From Hyphomonas atlantica corrig. (lineage in GTDB: Bacteria; Pseudomonadota; Alphaproteobacteria; Caulobacterales; Hyphomonadaceae), in NCBI RefSeq assembly GCF_000682715.1, contig NZ_AWFH01000001.1, forward strand, positions 558,001-622,000: a stretch of DNA of 64,000 nucleotides. The letters run 5' to 3'. Each line of letters starts with the position of its first letter. The first letter of the stretch is position 1. Positions 9,970 through 18,471 of this stretch are shown here, piece by piece. The translations under genes were made by a program, and so were the position numbers. Under the pieces are notes generated by a model. That model was not told where the DNA came from. It saw only the letters and a list, made by a program, of their open reading frames with translations, and ran no database searches.

Positions 9970-9983
9970 GGAAACCGGTGTCA
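9970..9983. promoter_or_regulatory. LacI-type operator between hydratase and pectate lyase genes
   Basis: GGAAACCGGTGTCA keeps one perfect half-site (GGTGTCA) of the palindrome seen at 4521, with two changes in the other half. It sits in the divergent promoter region and could control both genes. Confidence 0.65.
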
Positions 9984-10075
9984 TTTTCAAACCTCATAAT
10001 GATAAATTCTAGCGGAAACAGGCTGTCAGCGTCTTTTGGCTCGCCATTTCTGCAGACAAATGCGAGGAATCCGAC

Positions 10076-11452
10076 ATGGCGCAACACACAGCCTCCAGAA
10101 CACTAGCTTTGCTCGCGATCATGTCGCTGGCCGGTTGCGCGACTGCGCAGACAACAACTGCCTCGACTGCGCCTGCAACATTCGAAACCGCAACGCCTGC
10201 TGCGCCCTGGATGGGGCCACTCGGTCCAGCAAGCACAACTGTCGGCGGCAAAGGCGGTCAAATTGTCAAAGTCACAAATCTGGATTCCGCTGGGCCCGGC
10301 AGTCTGCGCGAAGCATTGCAGGCTGAAGGACCGAAGATTATCGTGTTCGAAGTTGGCGGCATCATCGACCTCGACGGCGACAATCTACATGTCGCGACAT
10401 CGAATATCACCATCGCGGGCCAAACGGCCCCCTCCCCCGGCATAACGCTGATAAAAGGCGGCATGGTGATTACCGGCGACGACGTAATCGTTCAGCATCT
10501 TCGCATTCGTCCAGGAGATTTGGGTGAGGCCTATCGCAGTGGTCGGGATATCGACGCCATTACAACGATTTCTGCCCGCAATGTGATTGTTGACCACTGC
10601 TCGCTAAGCTGGGCGACAGACGAAAACCTGTCGGCATCAGGTCCGCGATTCACCGGCGACACGCCCGACGAATGGCGCGACGGCACATCCCATACAATCG
10701 CTTACACCAACAATATCATTGCTGAAGGCCTGTCCCATTCGACCCACGCCAAGGGCGAGCATTCGAAAGGGTCTCTTATCCACGATAATGTGAGCGACAT
10801 CCTGATCTACGGAAACCTGTACGCACACAATTTCGAAAGAAGCCCACTGTTCAAAGGGGGCGTTCACGGCGCGATCGTGAACAATTTCATCTACAATCCA
10901 GGCCAGCGCGGGGTGCACTACAATCTCCAGGGTCTGGAGTGGGGAGATGTCCCTGCTGAAACCGGCCGGATGGATTTGGTCGGCAATGTCATGCGCGCCG
11001 GCCCCTCGACCAGTGACGGCCTTCCCCTGCTGATGATCGGAGGGGATGGGGCGCTGGATCTGCACATGGCCGGCAATATCGCGCAAGACCAATGGGGTTC
11101 AGCCCTGCCAGATGCCGGTAGCTATACGAGCAATTCAGCCTCGGAATTGAACGAGGCCGGACCTTCAAAGATTATAACAGATCTACCTATTCTTGCTGCT
11201 GGTCAGGTAGAATCTTACGTTCTGAAACATGCCGGCGCGCGGCCTTGGGACCGCGACGCGGTGGATGTGCGTATTCTTGCTGACACCGCCGAAGGCCGCG
11301 GAGAGATCATCGACAGCCAGGAACAAGTGGGCGGCTATCCGGAACTGGACGCGACATATCGCGATTTTGATCCGTCTCAATGGCATCTGGACACTATGGA
11401 GCCCGCCACGCAAGACGCACTGGATTCCGGTCTCAAGGCCAAGGGGACTTGA
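10076..11452 (+). CDS. Pectate lyase-like lipoprotein (PL1-type parallel beta-helix)
   Basis: The 458-residue protein has a lipoprotein signal (LLAIMSLAGC, Cys near residue 22), which places it at the outer membrane or periplasmic face. The mature part opens with GGKGGQIVKVTNLDSAGPGS and LREAL, typical of PL1 beta-helix lyases. Rungs rich in Asn and His follow (NVIVDHCSLSWATDENL, NNFIYNPGQRGVHY). Such enzymes cut polygalacturonate by beta-elimination and leave unsaturated galacturonate ends, the substrate of the downstream isomerase and KduD. GAGGAAT before the ATG is a good ribosome site. A LacI-type operator is 93 bases upstream. PL1 is the closest family I recognise, but related PL9/PL10 proteins cannot be fully excluded. 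Confidence 0.85.
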   Translation: MAQHTASRTLALLAIMSLAGCATAQTTTASTAPATFETATPAAPWMGPLGPASTTVGGKGGQIVKVTNLDSAGPGSLREALQAEGPKIIVFEVGGIIDLDGDNLHVATSNITIAGQTAPSPGITLIKGGMVITGDDVIVQHLRIRPGDLGEAYRSGRDIDAITTISARNVIVDHCSLSWATDENLSASGPRFTGDTPDEWRDGTSHTIAYTNNIIAEGLSHSTHAKGEHSKGSLIHDNVSDILIYGNLYAHNFERSPLFKGGVHGAIVNNFIYNPGQRGVHYNLQGLEWGDVPAETGRMDLVGNVMRAGPSTSDGLPLLMIGGDGALDLHMAGNIAQDQWGSALPDAGSYTSNSASELNEAGPSKIITDLPILAAGQVESYVLKHAGARPWDRDAVDVRILADTAEGRGEIIDSQEQVGGYPELDATYRDFDPSQWHLDTMEPATQDALDSGLKAKGT

Positions 11453-11502
11453 AGCTGCCCCAAATCAGGTGAAAAAGGATCGCTGGGCAGCAAGGCTTTC
11501 CT

Positions 11503-12552
11503 ATGAGTGACGACGAACATGAGTCCAAACCGGCACGCGACCGGTCACAGGTAACGATTATCGACATCGCTCGCATGGCGGGTGTCTCGAAGAAGACCGT
11601 GTCGCGTGTAATCAACGAGTCGCCGCTTGTGCGCGAAGAAACTCGGAAGAAGGTCAAGGAAATCATTGCGGAAACCGGCTTCACGCCGAACCCGCAAGCG
11701 CGTGCGCTCGCCTTCCGAAAATCCTTCCTGGTCGGGCTCGTTTATGACAATCCGAGCCCACAATATGTCGTCAACATGCAACGCGGCATCCTTGACACGC
11801 TCGGCGACACCGCATTTCAGCTTGTCTTGCGACCATGCGATCGTGGCGACGAGAATTATCGTGAACGGGTCAGATCCTTTATCGTCCAACACAAGCCACA
11901 CGGCATCATACTGACGCCCTCCGTCTCCGAAGACGAGACTCTCGCGGAAATCCTGCGCGAAGAAGAATGCGATTATGTTCGCATTGCGTCGCTGGAATTG
12001 GACGTTCCGTCGCGCAGCATCCGTACGCACGATGCGCAGGGCGCAGAGATGGCAGCGGCCCACCTTGCCCAACTGGGGCACAAACGTATTGGACACATTC
12101 ACGGTCCCAAAACATTCCGGTCTGCCCATGAGCGTCTGTCTGGATTCAGAAGCGGTTTGGAGAGCTATGGCCTTGAGCTTGCGCCCGAGCTTACCGTCGA
12201 GGGCGCCTACACATTCGATTCCGGCGTCTCCAGCGCGACCCGCTTGCTGAATCGCCGCGACCGACCAACCGCAATTTTTGCTGGCAATGATGAAATGGCC
12301 GTCGGTGTATATGTGGCCGCCCGTAAAGCCGGCCTCAGGATTCCGGAAGACTTGTCCATCGTCGGGTTCGACGACACACCTATTTCTGCGCGCATCTGGC
12401 CGCCGCTGACAACTGTCCGGTCGCCTATCCGGGAGGTTGGACGCGCTGCTGCAGACCTGTTGCTGAAACGCGGAAGCGGCTCTGAGAATCTCGAGGAACT
12501 GCAATCCTTCCAGCTCGAATTGATCGTGCGCGAATCCACACGTTCTGTCTGA
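11503..12552 (+). CDS. LacI-family transcriptional regulator of the pectin locus
   Basis: The 349-residue protein has an N-terminal LacI helix-turn-helix (VTIIDIARMAGVSKKTVSRV) and a hinge region ARALAFRK. The periplasmic-binding-protein-like effector domain ends with SIVGFDDTPISARIWPPLTT. It lies 50 bases after pectate lyase and 145 before the isomerase gene. It is the best candidate to bind the TGACACCGGTGTCA sites at 4521, 9970, 12597 and 17336. In similar systems the inducer is galacturonate or keto-deoxygluconate; that is inferred. A loose inverted repeat (GCTGCCC/GGGCAGC) spans its ribosome-site region and might limit its own translation. Confidence 0.88.
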   Translation: MSDDEHESKPARDRSQVTIIDIARMAGVSKKTVSRVINESPLVREETRKKVKEIIAETGFTPNPQARALAFRKSFLVGLVYDNPSPQYVVNMQRGILDTLGDTAFQLVLRPCDRGDENYRERVRSFIVQHKPHGIILTPSVSEDETLAEILREEECDYVRIASLELDVPSRSIRTHDAQGAEMAAAHLAQLGHKRIGHIHGPKTFRSAHERLSGFRSGLESYGLELAPELTVEGAYTFDSGVSSATRLLNRRDRPTAIFAGNDEMAVGVYVAARKAGLRIPEDLSIVGFDDTPISARIWPPLTTVRSPIREVGRAAADLLLKRGSGSENLEELQSFQLELIVRESTRSV

Positions 12553-12596
12553 ATTGAGGCAAATGATGCGGTTGTCAGTCTCTGGAGCAGATGTTA

Positions 12597-12610
12597 TGAC
12601 ACCGGTTACC
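12597..12610. promoter_or_regulatory. LacI-type operator before the isomerase-KduD-KdgK operon
   Basis: TGACACCGGTTACC shares the left half and central CCGG with the palindrome at 4521 and is identical to the site at 17336. It is 87 bases before the isomerase start. Confidence 0.75.
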
Positions 12611-12697
12611 AAATCTCATTAGCGCGCCTTCCCCATCACCATGTGAAGCGCGCAAGGCCTGACGCAGACAAAATCAGAACCATCAAAGGGAATCCCT

Positions 12698-13339
12698 ATG
12701 AACATCGCACTCATCATCGAAAACAGTCAGGCCGCGAAGAGCGAGATTGTTCACGACGCGCTGAAGACGGTCGTCGAGCCGCTCGGCCACAATGTGCACC
12801 ATTACGGGATGTATAGCCCCGAGGATAACACGCAGCTGACCTACATCATGAATGGTTTGCTGGCCGGCATTCTGCTGAATTCCAAAGCGGCAGATTTTGT
12901 CGTCACAGGGTGCGGAACCGGCATGGGCTCCATGCTCGGCTGCAACGCCATGCCCGGCGTTATCTGCGGCTTGGTGATTGATCCGACTGACGCGTTCCTT
13001 TTCGGTCAGATCAATGATGGCAACGCCATTTCCATGCCCTATGCAAAAGGCTTCGGATGGGCGGCTGAACTGAACCTGCAAGACTGTTACCGCAAGCTTT
13101 TCGAAGTTGAGCGGGGTGTCGGTTATCCCAAAGAGCGCGCAGCCATCATGGCGAAGAACCGCAACATCCTAAGCGAAGTAAAAGCCGCCTCACACCATGA
13201 CATGCTAACGGTTCTGAAATCTGTCGATCAGGACTTGCTGAAAACTGCGATCTCTGGCGAGCGCTTCCAGGAATACTTCTTTGCGAACGCAAAGGATGAA
13301 GCCATCGCAGAATATGTGAAGTCCGTGCTGGCCTCTTGA
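12698..13339 (+). CDS. RpiB/LacAB-family isomerase, probable deoxy-hexosulose-uronate isomerase (DhuI-type)
   Basis: The 213-residue protein has the RpiB/LacA/LacB fold, with VVTGCGTGMGSMLGCNA around the expected active-site Cys loop and a C-terminal extension beyond the ~150-residue RpiB core. It is followed directly by KduD and KdgK, while the classical cupin isomerase KduI is absent. RpiB-type isomerases (DhuI) that convert 4-deoxy-L-threo-5-hexosulose uronate to the KduD substrate are known from glycosaminoglycan-degrading streptococci. The same step is the best reading here. A LacI-type operator precedes it. It is probably cytoplasmic. Confidence 0.75.
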   Translation: MNIALIIENSQAAKSEIVHDALKTVVEPLGHNVHHYGMYSPEDNTQLTYIMNGLLAGILLNSKAADFVVTGCGTGMGSMLGCNAMPGVICGLVIDPTDAFLFGQINDGNAISMPYAKGFGWAAELNLQDCYRKLFEVERGVGYPKERAAIMAKNRNILSEVKAASHHDMLTVLKSVDQDLLKTAISGERFQEYFFANAKDEAIAEYVKSVLAS

Positions 13340-13388
13340 ACCGCCACAACACCAGACTTCACGTACAATAACTTTCTGGGAGAGGTTG

Positions 13389-14150
13389 ATGAGCATCAAT
13401 CCGTTCAGTCTTGAGGGCAAGACAGCCATCGTAACGGGCGCGAATACTGGCCTTGGCCAAGGCATGGCAATTGCGCTCGCAGAAGCTGGGGCCGATGTCT
13501 GCGTTGTCGGGCGAAGCGAGCCCAGCGAGACGCTCGACAAGCTTGCCGCGACTGGCCGCAAGTCGCACTCCATCCTGGCAGACCTCGGCTCTGCAGACAG
13601 TGTCGAGGCGATCGTATCTGACGCCAAGTCTGCGCTCGGCGGCATTGATATACTTGTGAACAATGCTGGTATCATCAAGCGAAACGATTCCATCGACTTC
13701 ACGTTTGACGAATGGGACTCGGTGATGAATGTGAATCTCCGAACTCTCTTCTTTCTCAGTCAGGCCGTTGCGCGGGAAATGATTGCAGCAGACACTGGTG
13801 GAAAGATCATCAATATTGCCAGCATGCTGAGTTTTCAGGGCGGCATTCGGGTGCCATCCTACACGGCATCAAAGAGCGGCGTGGCCGGCCTTACAAAGAT
13901 TCTCGCCAATGAATGGGCCAAGCATGGCATCAATGTGAATGCGATTGCACCAGGATACTTTGCGACCAATAATACAGCCGCCCTTCAAGCTGATGAGACG
14001 CGAAACAAGGAAATTCTTGGCCGAATTCCATCCGGGCGCTGGGGCAAGCCATCTGATTTGGGAGGTGCCGCGGTTTTCCTCGCCTCCAGTGCGTCGGACT
14101 ATGTTCAGGGAATCACGTTGCCGGTCGATGGCGGCTGGTTGGCCAGGTAA
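13389..14150 (+). CDS. kduD: 2-dehydro-3-deoxy-D-gluconate 5-dehydrogenase (short-chain dehydrogenase)
   Basis: The 253-residue SDR has GANTGLGQGMA for the nucleotide, NNAG, catalytic Ser in INIASM, YTASK for Tyr and Lys, and a C-terminal VDGGW. Length and motifs agree with KduD, which reduces 3-deoxy-D-glycero-2,5-hexodiulosonate to 2-keto-3-deoxygluconate (KDG). It sits between the isomerase and KDG kinase genes, exactly in pathway order. GGGAGAGG lies four bases before the ATG chosen; a TTG one codon upstream is possible. Confidence 0.87.
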   Translation: MSINPFSLEGKTAIVTGANTGLGQGMAIALAEAGADVCVVGRSEPSETLDKLAATGRKSHSILADLGSADSVEAIVSDAKSALGGIDILVNNAGIIKRNDSIDFTFDEWDSVMNVNLRTLFFLSQAVAREMIAADTGGKIINIASMLSFQGGIRVPSYTASKSGVAGLTKILANEWAKHGINVNAIAPGYFATNNTAALQADETRNKEILGRIPSGRWGKPSDLGGAAVFLASSASDYVQGITLPVDGGWLAR

Positions 14151-14174
14151 AACGCGAGAACGGACGAACGCGAT

Positions 14175-15173
14175 ATGACTGGTTCAATCATCTGTTTTGG
14201 AGAGCTCCTCTTGCGGATGAGTGCGCCAGGTAACGAGCGTATCATGCAGTCTTCGCAATTCGGGGTTCACGTTGGCGGAGCTGAAGCGAATGTTGCGGTT
14301 TCGCTTTCGCAATTCAAGCACGACACGAAGATGGTCAGCGCACTACCAGACAATGTTCTGGGCGACGCAATTATTCGAGATTTGAAGAGCCATGGCATTC
14401 AAACCGAGCCTGTGCTTCGCGGCCAAGGTCGCGTGGGCCTGTACTTCTTGGAAACAGGTGCCGTGCAGCGCCCTTCCAGGATTGTGTATGATCGGACTGA
14501 CAGCACGTTCACGACCACTCCTGCCGAGTCTTATGATTGGGACAGCCTACTTGATGAGGCAGACTGGTTGCACATTTCCGGCATTACACCCGCAACCGGG
14601 CTGAACGCGGCGAGGGCTGCCCTCGATGCTACGTCGGTCGCGAAGGAGCGGGGCGTCAAAGTATCTTTCGATGGCAATTATCGTGAACAACTCTGGAAGT
14701 CATGGTCCGGAGACGGTCCTCGGATTCTCGCGGAATTGCTCGATAAGGCGACATTGGCGTTCATCAATGAACTCGACATAAATCTCATCCTTGGAACGCA
14801 ATATACGGATCGATCCGACGCAGAACAGGCCGCATTCGAACGGTTTCCAGCCCTGGCCTATATTGCATCGACACAAAGACAGCAGGCCAGCGCCAATCAT
14901 CACATGATTACCGGGCGTCTCGCCACACGGACGGATGTCACAATGTCGGTAGAGATGGATATGCCCAATATCGTGGACCGTATTGGGGGTGGCGATGCGT
15001 TCGCCGCAGGTATCCTTCATGGATTGATTGAAGATATGCCACCTCAACGCATTGTGGATTTTGGCATTGCCGCTGCCGCGATCAAACATTCAGTGCCGGG
15101 GGACTACAACCGAGCGTGTATAGAAGAAGTGGAAGACATGCTTTCGCAAAACGGTCTGGATGTGCGCCGCTAA
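14175..15173 (+). CDS. kdgK: 2-keto-3-deoxygluconate kinase (PfkB/ribokinase family)
   Basis: The 332-residue sugar kinase has N-terminal FGELLLRMSAPG, VHVGGAEANVAVSLS for sugar contact, and the PfkB signature DRIGGGDAFAAGIL with the catalytic Asp. Members of this subgroup phosphorylate KDG to KDPG, which fits the position after kduD. The KDPG aldolase that would finish the route is not in the window and may be encoded elsewhere. Confidence 0.87.
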   Translation: MTGSIICFGELLLRMSAPGNERIMQSSQFGVHVGGAEANVAVSLSQFKHDTKMVSALPDNVLGDAIIRDLKSHGIQTEPVLRGQGRVGLYFLETGAVQRPSRIVYDRTDSTFTTTPAESYDWDSLLDEADWLHISGITPATGLNAARAALDATSVAKERGVKVSFDGNYREQLWKSWSGDGPRILAELLDKATLAFINELDINLILGTQYTDRSDAEQAAFERFPALAYIASTQRQQASANHHMITGRLATRTDVTMSVEMDMPNIVDRIGGGDAFAAGILHGLIEDMPPQRIVDFGIAAAAIKHSVPGDYNRACIEEVEDMLSQNGLDVRR

Positions 15174-15198
15174 GACGCGCACACGAGGAGGAAATTTG

Positions 15199-16791
15199 AT
15201 GGACATGACCCGCCGAGCCTTTGCAAGCGGCGCTGCTGGACTTGCCGCATCCGTGACTCCGCTTATGGGCTTCTCCCGCCACCCATCTGATGATCCAGTC
15301 GCCCAAACCCGCCACGGCGCGGTGCGTGGGGTGCGGAAGGACGGAATCAACATCTTCAAGGGTATTCGCTATGGCACCGATACAGCGCAGACACGCTTTG
15401 CAATGCCCCGCCCCCCTGAACGATGGACAGATACAGAGGAAGCCACCGAGCACGGATCGTCGGCACCGCAATTGGGCCGCAATGAATCCATCAGCGAGGA
15501 CTGCCTGTTTCTGAACGTCTGGACCCCGGGCGTAGCAGATGAGGGAAAGCGCCCAATCATGGTGTACTTCCATGGCGGCGCCTACGCCAGCGGCTCAGGG
15601 TCTTCGCCTCTGTATGACGGTCACAACCTTGCGACAAAGGGCGACGTGGTTGTCATCACCGTGAACCATCGCCTGAACGCCTTCGGATATTTGTCTCTCG
15701 GCCTTCTCAATCCCGACCTTCCGGATTCCGGTAATAGTGGCATGTGGGACCTTGTCCTCGCCCTGCAATGGGTTCGGGACAATGCGGAGTATTTTGGCGG
15801 AGATCCAAACCGCATCTTCGTATTCGGCCAGTCCGGCGGCGGAGCAAAGATTGCGACGTTGATGGCGGCACCCTCTGCCGAGGGCCTGTTTCATTCAGCT
15901 GCGACGATGAGCGGCCAGCAAGTAACCGCAAGTGGTCCGCTCAACGCAAAGGCGCGAGCAGAGAGCTTCCTGGAGGTCGTGGGCATCGATCCGTCTGATA
16001 CGCATGCCCTCCTATCCATCCCCATGGAACGATTGGTCGAAGGCCTCGCAACCAACGATCCGGTGAACCCGTCACGCGGCCTCTATTTCGGTCCGGTCCT
16101 GGATGGGCGCTTCCTGGCTCGCCATCCGTTCTGGCCGAGCGCGCCCAAGCAGTCTGCACATATCCCAATGATTCTTGGGAACACGAAAGACGAAACACGC
16201 AATCTCATCGGGAACAAACTACCCGAAGCGTTTGATCTTAATTGGGAAGATCTGCCAGCGTTGCTGGCCGAACATATGCGCTGTGACATCAGTCCGATCG
16301 AAGTCTTGTCGACCTATCAGTCCCTTTATCCGGACTATTCGCCAAGCGACGTATTCTTTGCCGCGACAACTGCGGGTCGCTCTTGGCGCGGTCAGGTCGA
16401 GGAAGCAGATGTGCGCGCCGCAGAAGCCGGGCCGACCTGGGTGTACCAGTTCGATCTGGGGTCACCAGAAGATGACGGAAAATGGGGCGCGCCTCATACA
16501 ATCGATATCGCGTTCGCATTCGACAATCTCGGCATGTCTGGTGAATACACCGGTACGCGGGTCCCGGCGTCCGATGATTATGCGCGTGTTGCCGATGAAC
16601 TTTCCCGCGCCTTTATCTCTATGGCCCGCTCCGGCCAGCCTAACCATGCCGGAATACCTGAATGGTCGCGGCACACACTGCCCGATCGCAAGACCATGAT
16701 CTTCGATACGACAACTCGTCAGGAGAGCGATCCTCGCCAAGGCGAGCGGGAACTCTTCGCCAAAGTACCTTTTACTCAATGGGGAACCTGA
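15199..16791 (+). CDS. Type B carboxylesterase, Tat-exported
   Basis: The protein is about 530 residues and opens with MDMTRRAFASGAAGLAAS, a twin-arginine signal. The carboxylesterase B hallmarks are SEDCLFLNVWTP, the oxyanion region YFHGGAY, the nucleophile elbow FGQSGGG, and a His in APHTIDIAFAF. AGGAGGAAA precedes the chosen ATG; upstream in-frame starts overlap kdgK and lack a site. In this locus it probably removes ester groups (methyl, acetyl or feruloyl) from pectin fragments in the periplasm. The substrate is inferred. Confidence 0.83.
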   Translation: MDMTRRAFASGAAGLAASVTPLMGFSRHPSDDPVAQTRHGAVRGVRKDGINIFKGIRYGTDTAQTRFAMPRPPERWTDTEEATEHGSSAPQLGRNESISEDCLFLNVWTPGVADEGKRPIMVYFHGGAYASGSGSSPLYDGHNLATKGDVVVITVNHRLNAFGYLSLGLLNPDLPDSGNSGMWDLVLALQWVRDNAEYFGGDPNRIFVFGQSGGGAKIATLMAAPSAEGLFHSAATMSGQQVTASGPLNAKARAESFLEVVGIDPSDTHALLSIPMERLVEGLATNDPVNPSRGLYFGPVLDGRFLARHPFWPSAPKQSAHIPMILGNTKDETRNLIGNKLPEAFDLNWEDLPALLAEHMRCDISPIEVLSTYQSLYPDYSPSDVFFAATTAGRSWRGQVEEADVRAAEAGPTWVYQFDLGSPEDDGKWGAPHTIDIAFAFDNLGMSGEYTGTRVPASDDYARVADELSRAFISMARSGQPNHAGIPEWSRHTLPDRKTMIFDTTTRQESDPRQGERELFAKVPFTQWGT

Positions 16792-16794
16792 TCC

Positions 16795-17307
16795 ATGAAA
16801 CCAGTTATCTACATCACCATCGCTGCGGGTCTCCTAGCCGCCTGTTCTCAAGAGCCCGCTCAAACCCTGCAAAGCCAAGGCGACATCGTGACGGAAGTCG
16901 CCCCAGATGACCTGCCCGGACCAGTCCAGGCAGCCGTGTCAGCCGCCATGCCAGACATGACCGTTCAGGAAGTGCTGCGGAAGGAACGAGACGAACGCGT
17001 GTATTTCGACGTCGAAGGTGAACGCGCGGACGGATCGGAAATTGAACTCGACATCCTGTACGCAGATGGCGTGGCGGAAGTGGTAGAAATCCAGCGCGAC
17101 CTCGCCTGGCCTGATGTTCCAGCGACTGTACGCGAAGCCGCGCAGTCAGCGGGCGCAGGCGAGCCGGTCCGGATCATCGAAAGCGTCCAGACCGATGGAA
17201 GCATCATTTATGAACTATTCGCCGAAGGCCAGCCAAGTGACCCGGCCATGGAGGTCAAAACTTCGGACGGGCAGGTAGAGGTATTGGCGGAACGCTGGCC
17301 CCACTAA
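16795..17307 (+). CDS. PepSY-like periplasmic lipoprotein
   Basis: This 170-residue acidic protein has a lipobox LLAACSQ (Cys at 17). Two repeats of a PepSY-like pattern follow, where helix V..A..P...V is followed by strands with Y.V...DG (about residues 35-100 and 105-165). It begins four bases after the esterase stop and ends before the TRAP operator, so it is the last gene of that unit. Such modules often inhibit peptidases or bind ligands; no specific role in pectin use is known to me. Confidence 0.6.
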   Translation: MKPVIYITIAAGLLAACSQEPAQTLQSQGDIVTEVAPDDLPGPVQAAVSAAMPDMTVQEVLRKERDERVYFDVEGERADGSEIELDILYADGVAEVVEIQRDLAWPDVPATVREAAQSAGAGEPVRIIESVQTDGSIIYELFAEGQPSDPAMEVKTSDGQVEVLAERWPH

Positions 17308-17335
17308 ATCCGGCGGTGCCCTCTTGCGGAATAAA

Positions 17336-17349
17336 TGACACCGGTTACC
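17336..17349. promoter_or_regulatory. LacI-type operator before the TRAP transporter genes
   Basis: TGACACCGGTTACC is identical to the site at 12597. An in-frame ATG of the TRAP gene lies inside this site, which argues that translation starts further down. Confidence 0.75.
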
Positions 17350-17413
17350 ATAGACAAATGTTGCGCGAGCTGCCCCATTGAATGTGGGCGAGATAATTGC
17401 CGCGGGGAGGAAG

Positions 17414-17467
17414 ATGATGAGACGCGTTCGAGTGGCGAACACACAGCCGGACCGGTGCGCCGGATGA
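17414..17467 (+). CDS. Possible 17-residue leader peptide coupled to the TRAP binding-protein gene
   Basis: GAGGA is followed by ATGATG and a short frame reading MMRRVRVANTQPDRCAG. Its TGA overlaps the ATG at 17464 as ATGA. The ribosome site is better than any at the TRAP gene itself, so translation of the short frame could deliver ribosomes to the TRAP start. It may equally be chance. Six of 17 residues are Arg or charged/polar, with no obvious attenuation codon run beyond Arg-Arg-Val-Arg-Val. Confidence 0.35.
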   Translation: MMRRVRVANTQPDRCAG

Positions 17468-18471
17468 GCGGAACGACGTTCCATATGACGCGTAGGCAGT
17501 CTCTGCTTGCTATCGGAGCCACTGCCGCACTCACCGCATGTGGCGAACGCTCTGGCAGGGATCTGCTCAGCGCAGATTCTCATCCGGACGGTTATCCAAC
17601 TGTCGAAGCCGTACGGGAAATGGGCCGCCTGCTGAATGAGCGCAGTGGCGGTCGCCTCCGCATCAAAATGTATGCTGGCGGTCAGTTGGGGTCAGAGCGG
17701 GATACTCTGGAAATCACGACGTTTGGCGGATTGGACTTGAATCGGGTCAACCTTGCACCGCTAAACTCAATCGAGCCACTGACGACCGTTCCTGCCCTCC
17801 CCTTCCTGTTTTCTTCGACCGCGCACATGCGAGCAGCGCTCGATGGACCAGTGGGGGATCGCATTCTAGACTCCCTCGCTCCCCACGACCTGATCGGACT
17901 GTGTTTTTATGATTCCGGGGAGCGCAGCTTTTACAATACTCGAAAACCAATCCTGACGCCGGACGATATGCTCGGCCTGAAAATACGGGTGCCGAACTCA
18001 GACTTGTACGTCGCAATGATCAAAGCGCTGGGCGCAGATGCCACGCCGATGTCGCTTGGCGAAGTCTACCAAGCGCTCGTGCAGGGGGTGATCGACGGCG
18101 CTGAAAATAACTGGCCATCATTTGAAAGCGGGCGCCACTTCGAAGCGGCGCCCTACTACAGTTTGACCCGGCACATCATCGCGCCGGAAGTTTTGGTAAT
18201 GTCGGCGAGCCGTTGGAGAAAACTGTCGGACGCTGACAAGACCCTTGTGAAACAAGCCGCCCGGGACTCCGTTCCCTACATGCGCCAGCTATGGGATGCA
18301 CGCGTCGAACAATCCCGCGCCACGATCATGGCGTCCGGCGTTGAAGTAAATGAAGTCTCGGATCTAAGCGCTTTTCAGGAACAGATGCGCCCAGTGTGGG
18401 ACCGTTTTGTCAAAACTGATGCGCAAAAGGAACTGGTCGCAGCAATCGAGAAGATGAGGCCAGCCTCGTGA
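17464..18471 (+). CDS. TRAP transporter substrate-binding protein (DctP family)
   Basis: The protein is about 335 residues with an export signal MTRRQSLLAIG and lipobox-like LTACG, so it is Tat-exported or a lipoprotein. It has the DctP fold with GLKIRVPNSDLYVAMIKALG, TPMSLGEVYQALVQGVIDG and AENNW around the acid-binding Arg (KIRVP). The small and large membrane subunits follow with overlapping ends. Given the operator and locus, the ligand is probably galacturonate, a digalacturonate or a keto-deoxy acid. The start is 17464 (ATGA coupling) or 17485. Confidence 0.87.
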   Translation: MSGTTFHMTRRQSLLAIGATAALTACGERSGRDLLSADSHPDGYPTVEAVREMGRLLNERSGGRLRIKMYAGGQLGSERDTLEITTFGGLDLNRVNLAPLNSIEPLTTVPALPFLFSSTAHMRAALDGPVGDRILDSLAPHDLIGLCFYDSGERSFYNTRKPILTPDDMLGLKIRVPNSDLYVAMIKALGADATPMSLGEVYQALVQGVIDGAENNWPSFESGRHFEAAPYYSLTRHIIAPEVLVMSASRWRKLSDADKTLVKQAARDSVPYMRQLWDARVEQSRATIMASGVEVNEVSDLSAFQEQMRPVWDRFVKTDAQKELVAAIEKMRPAS

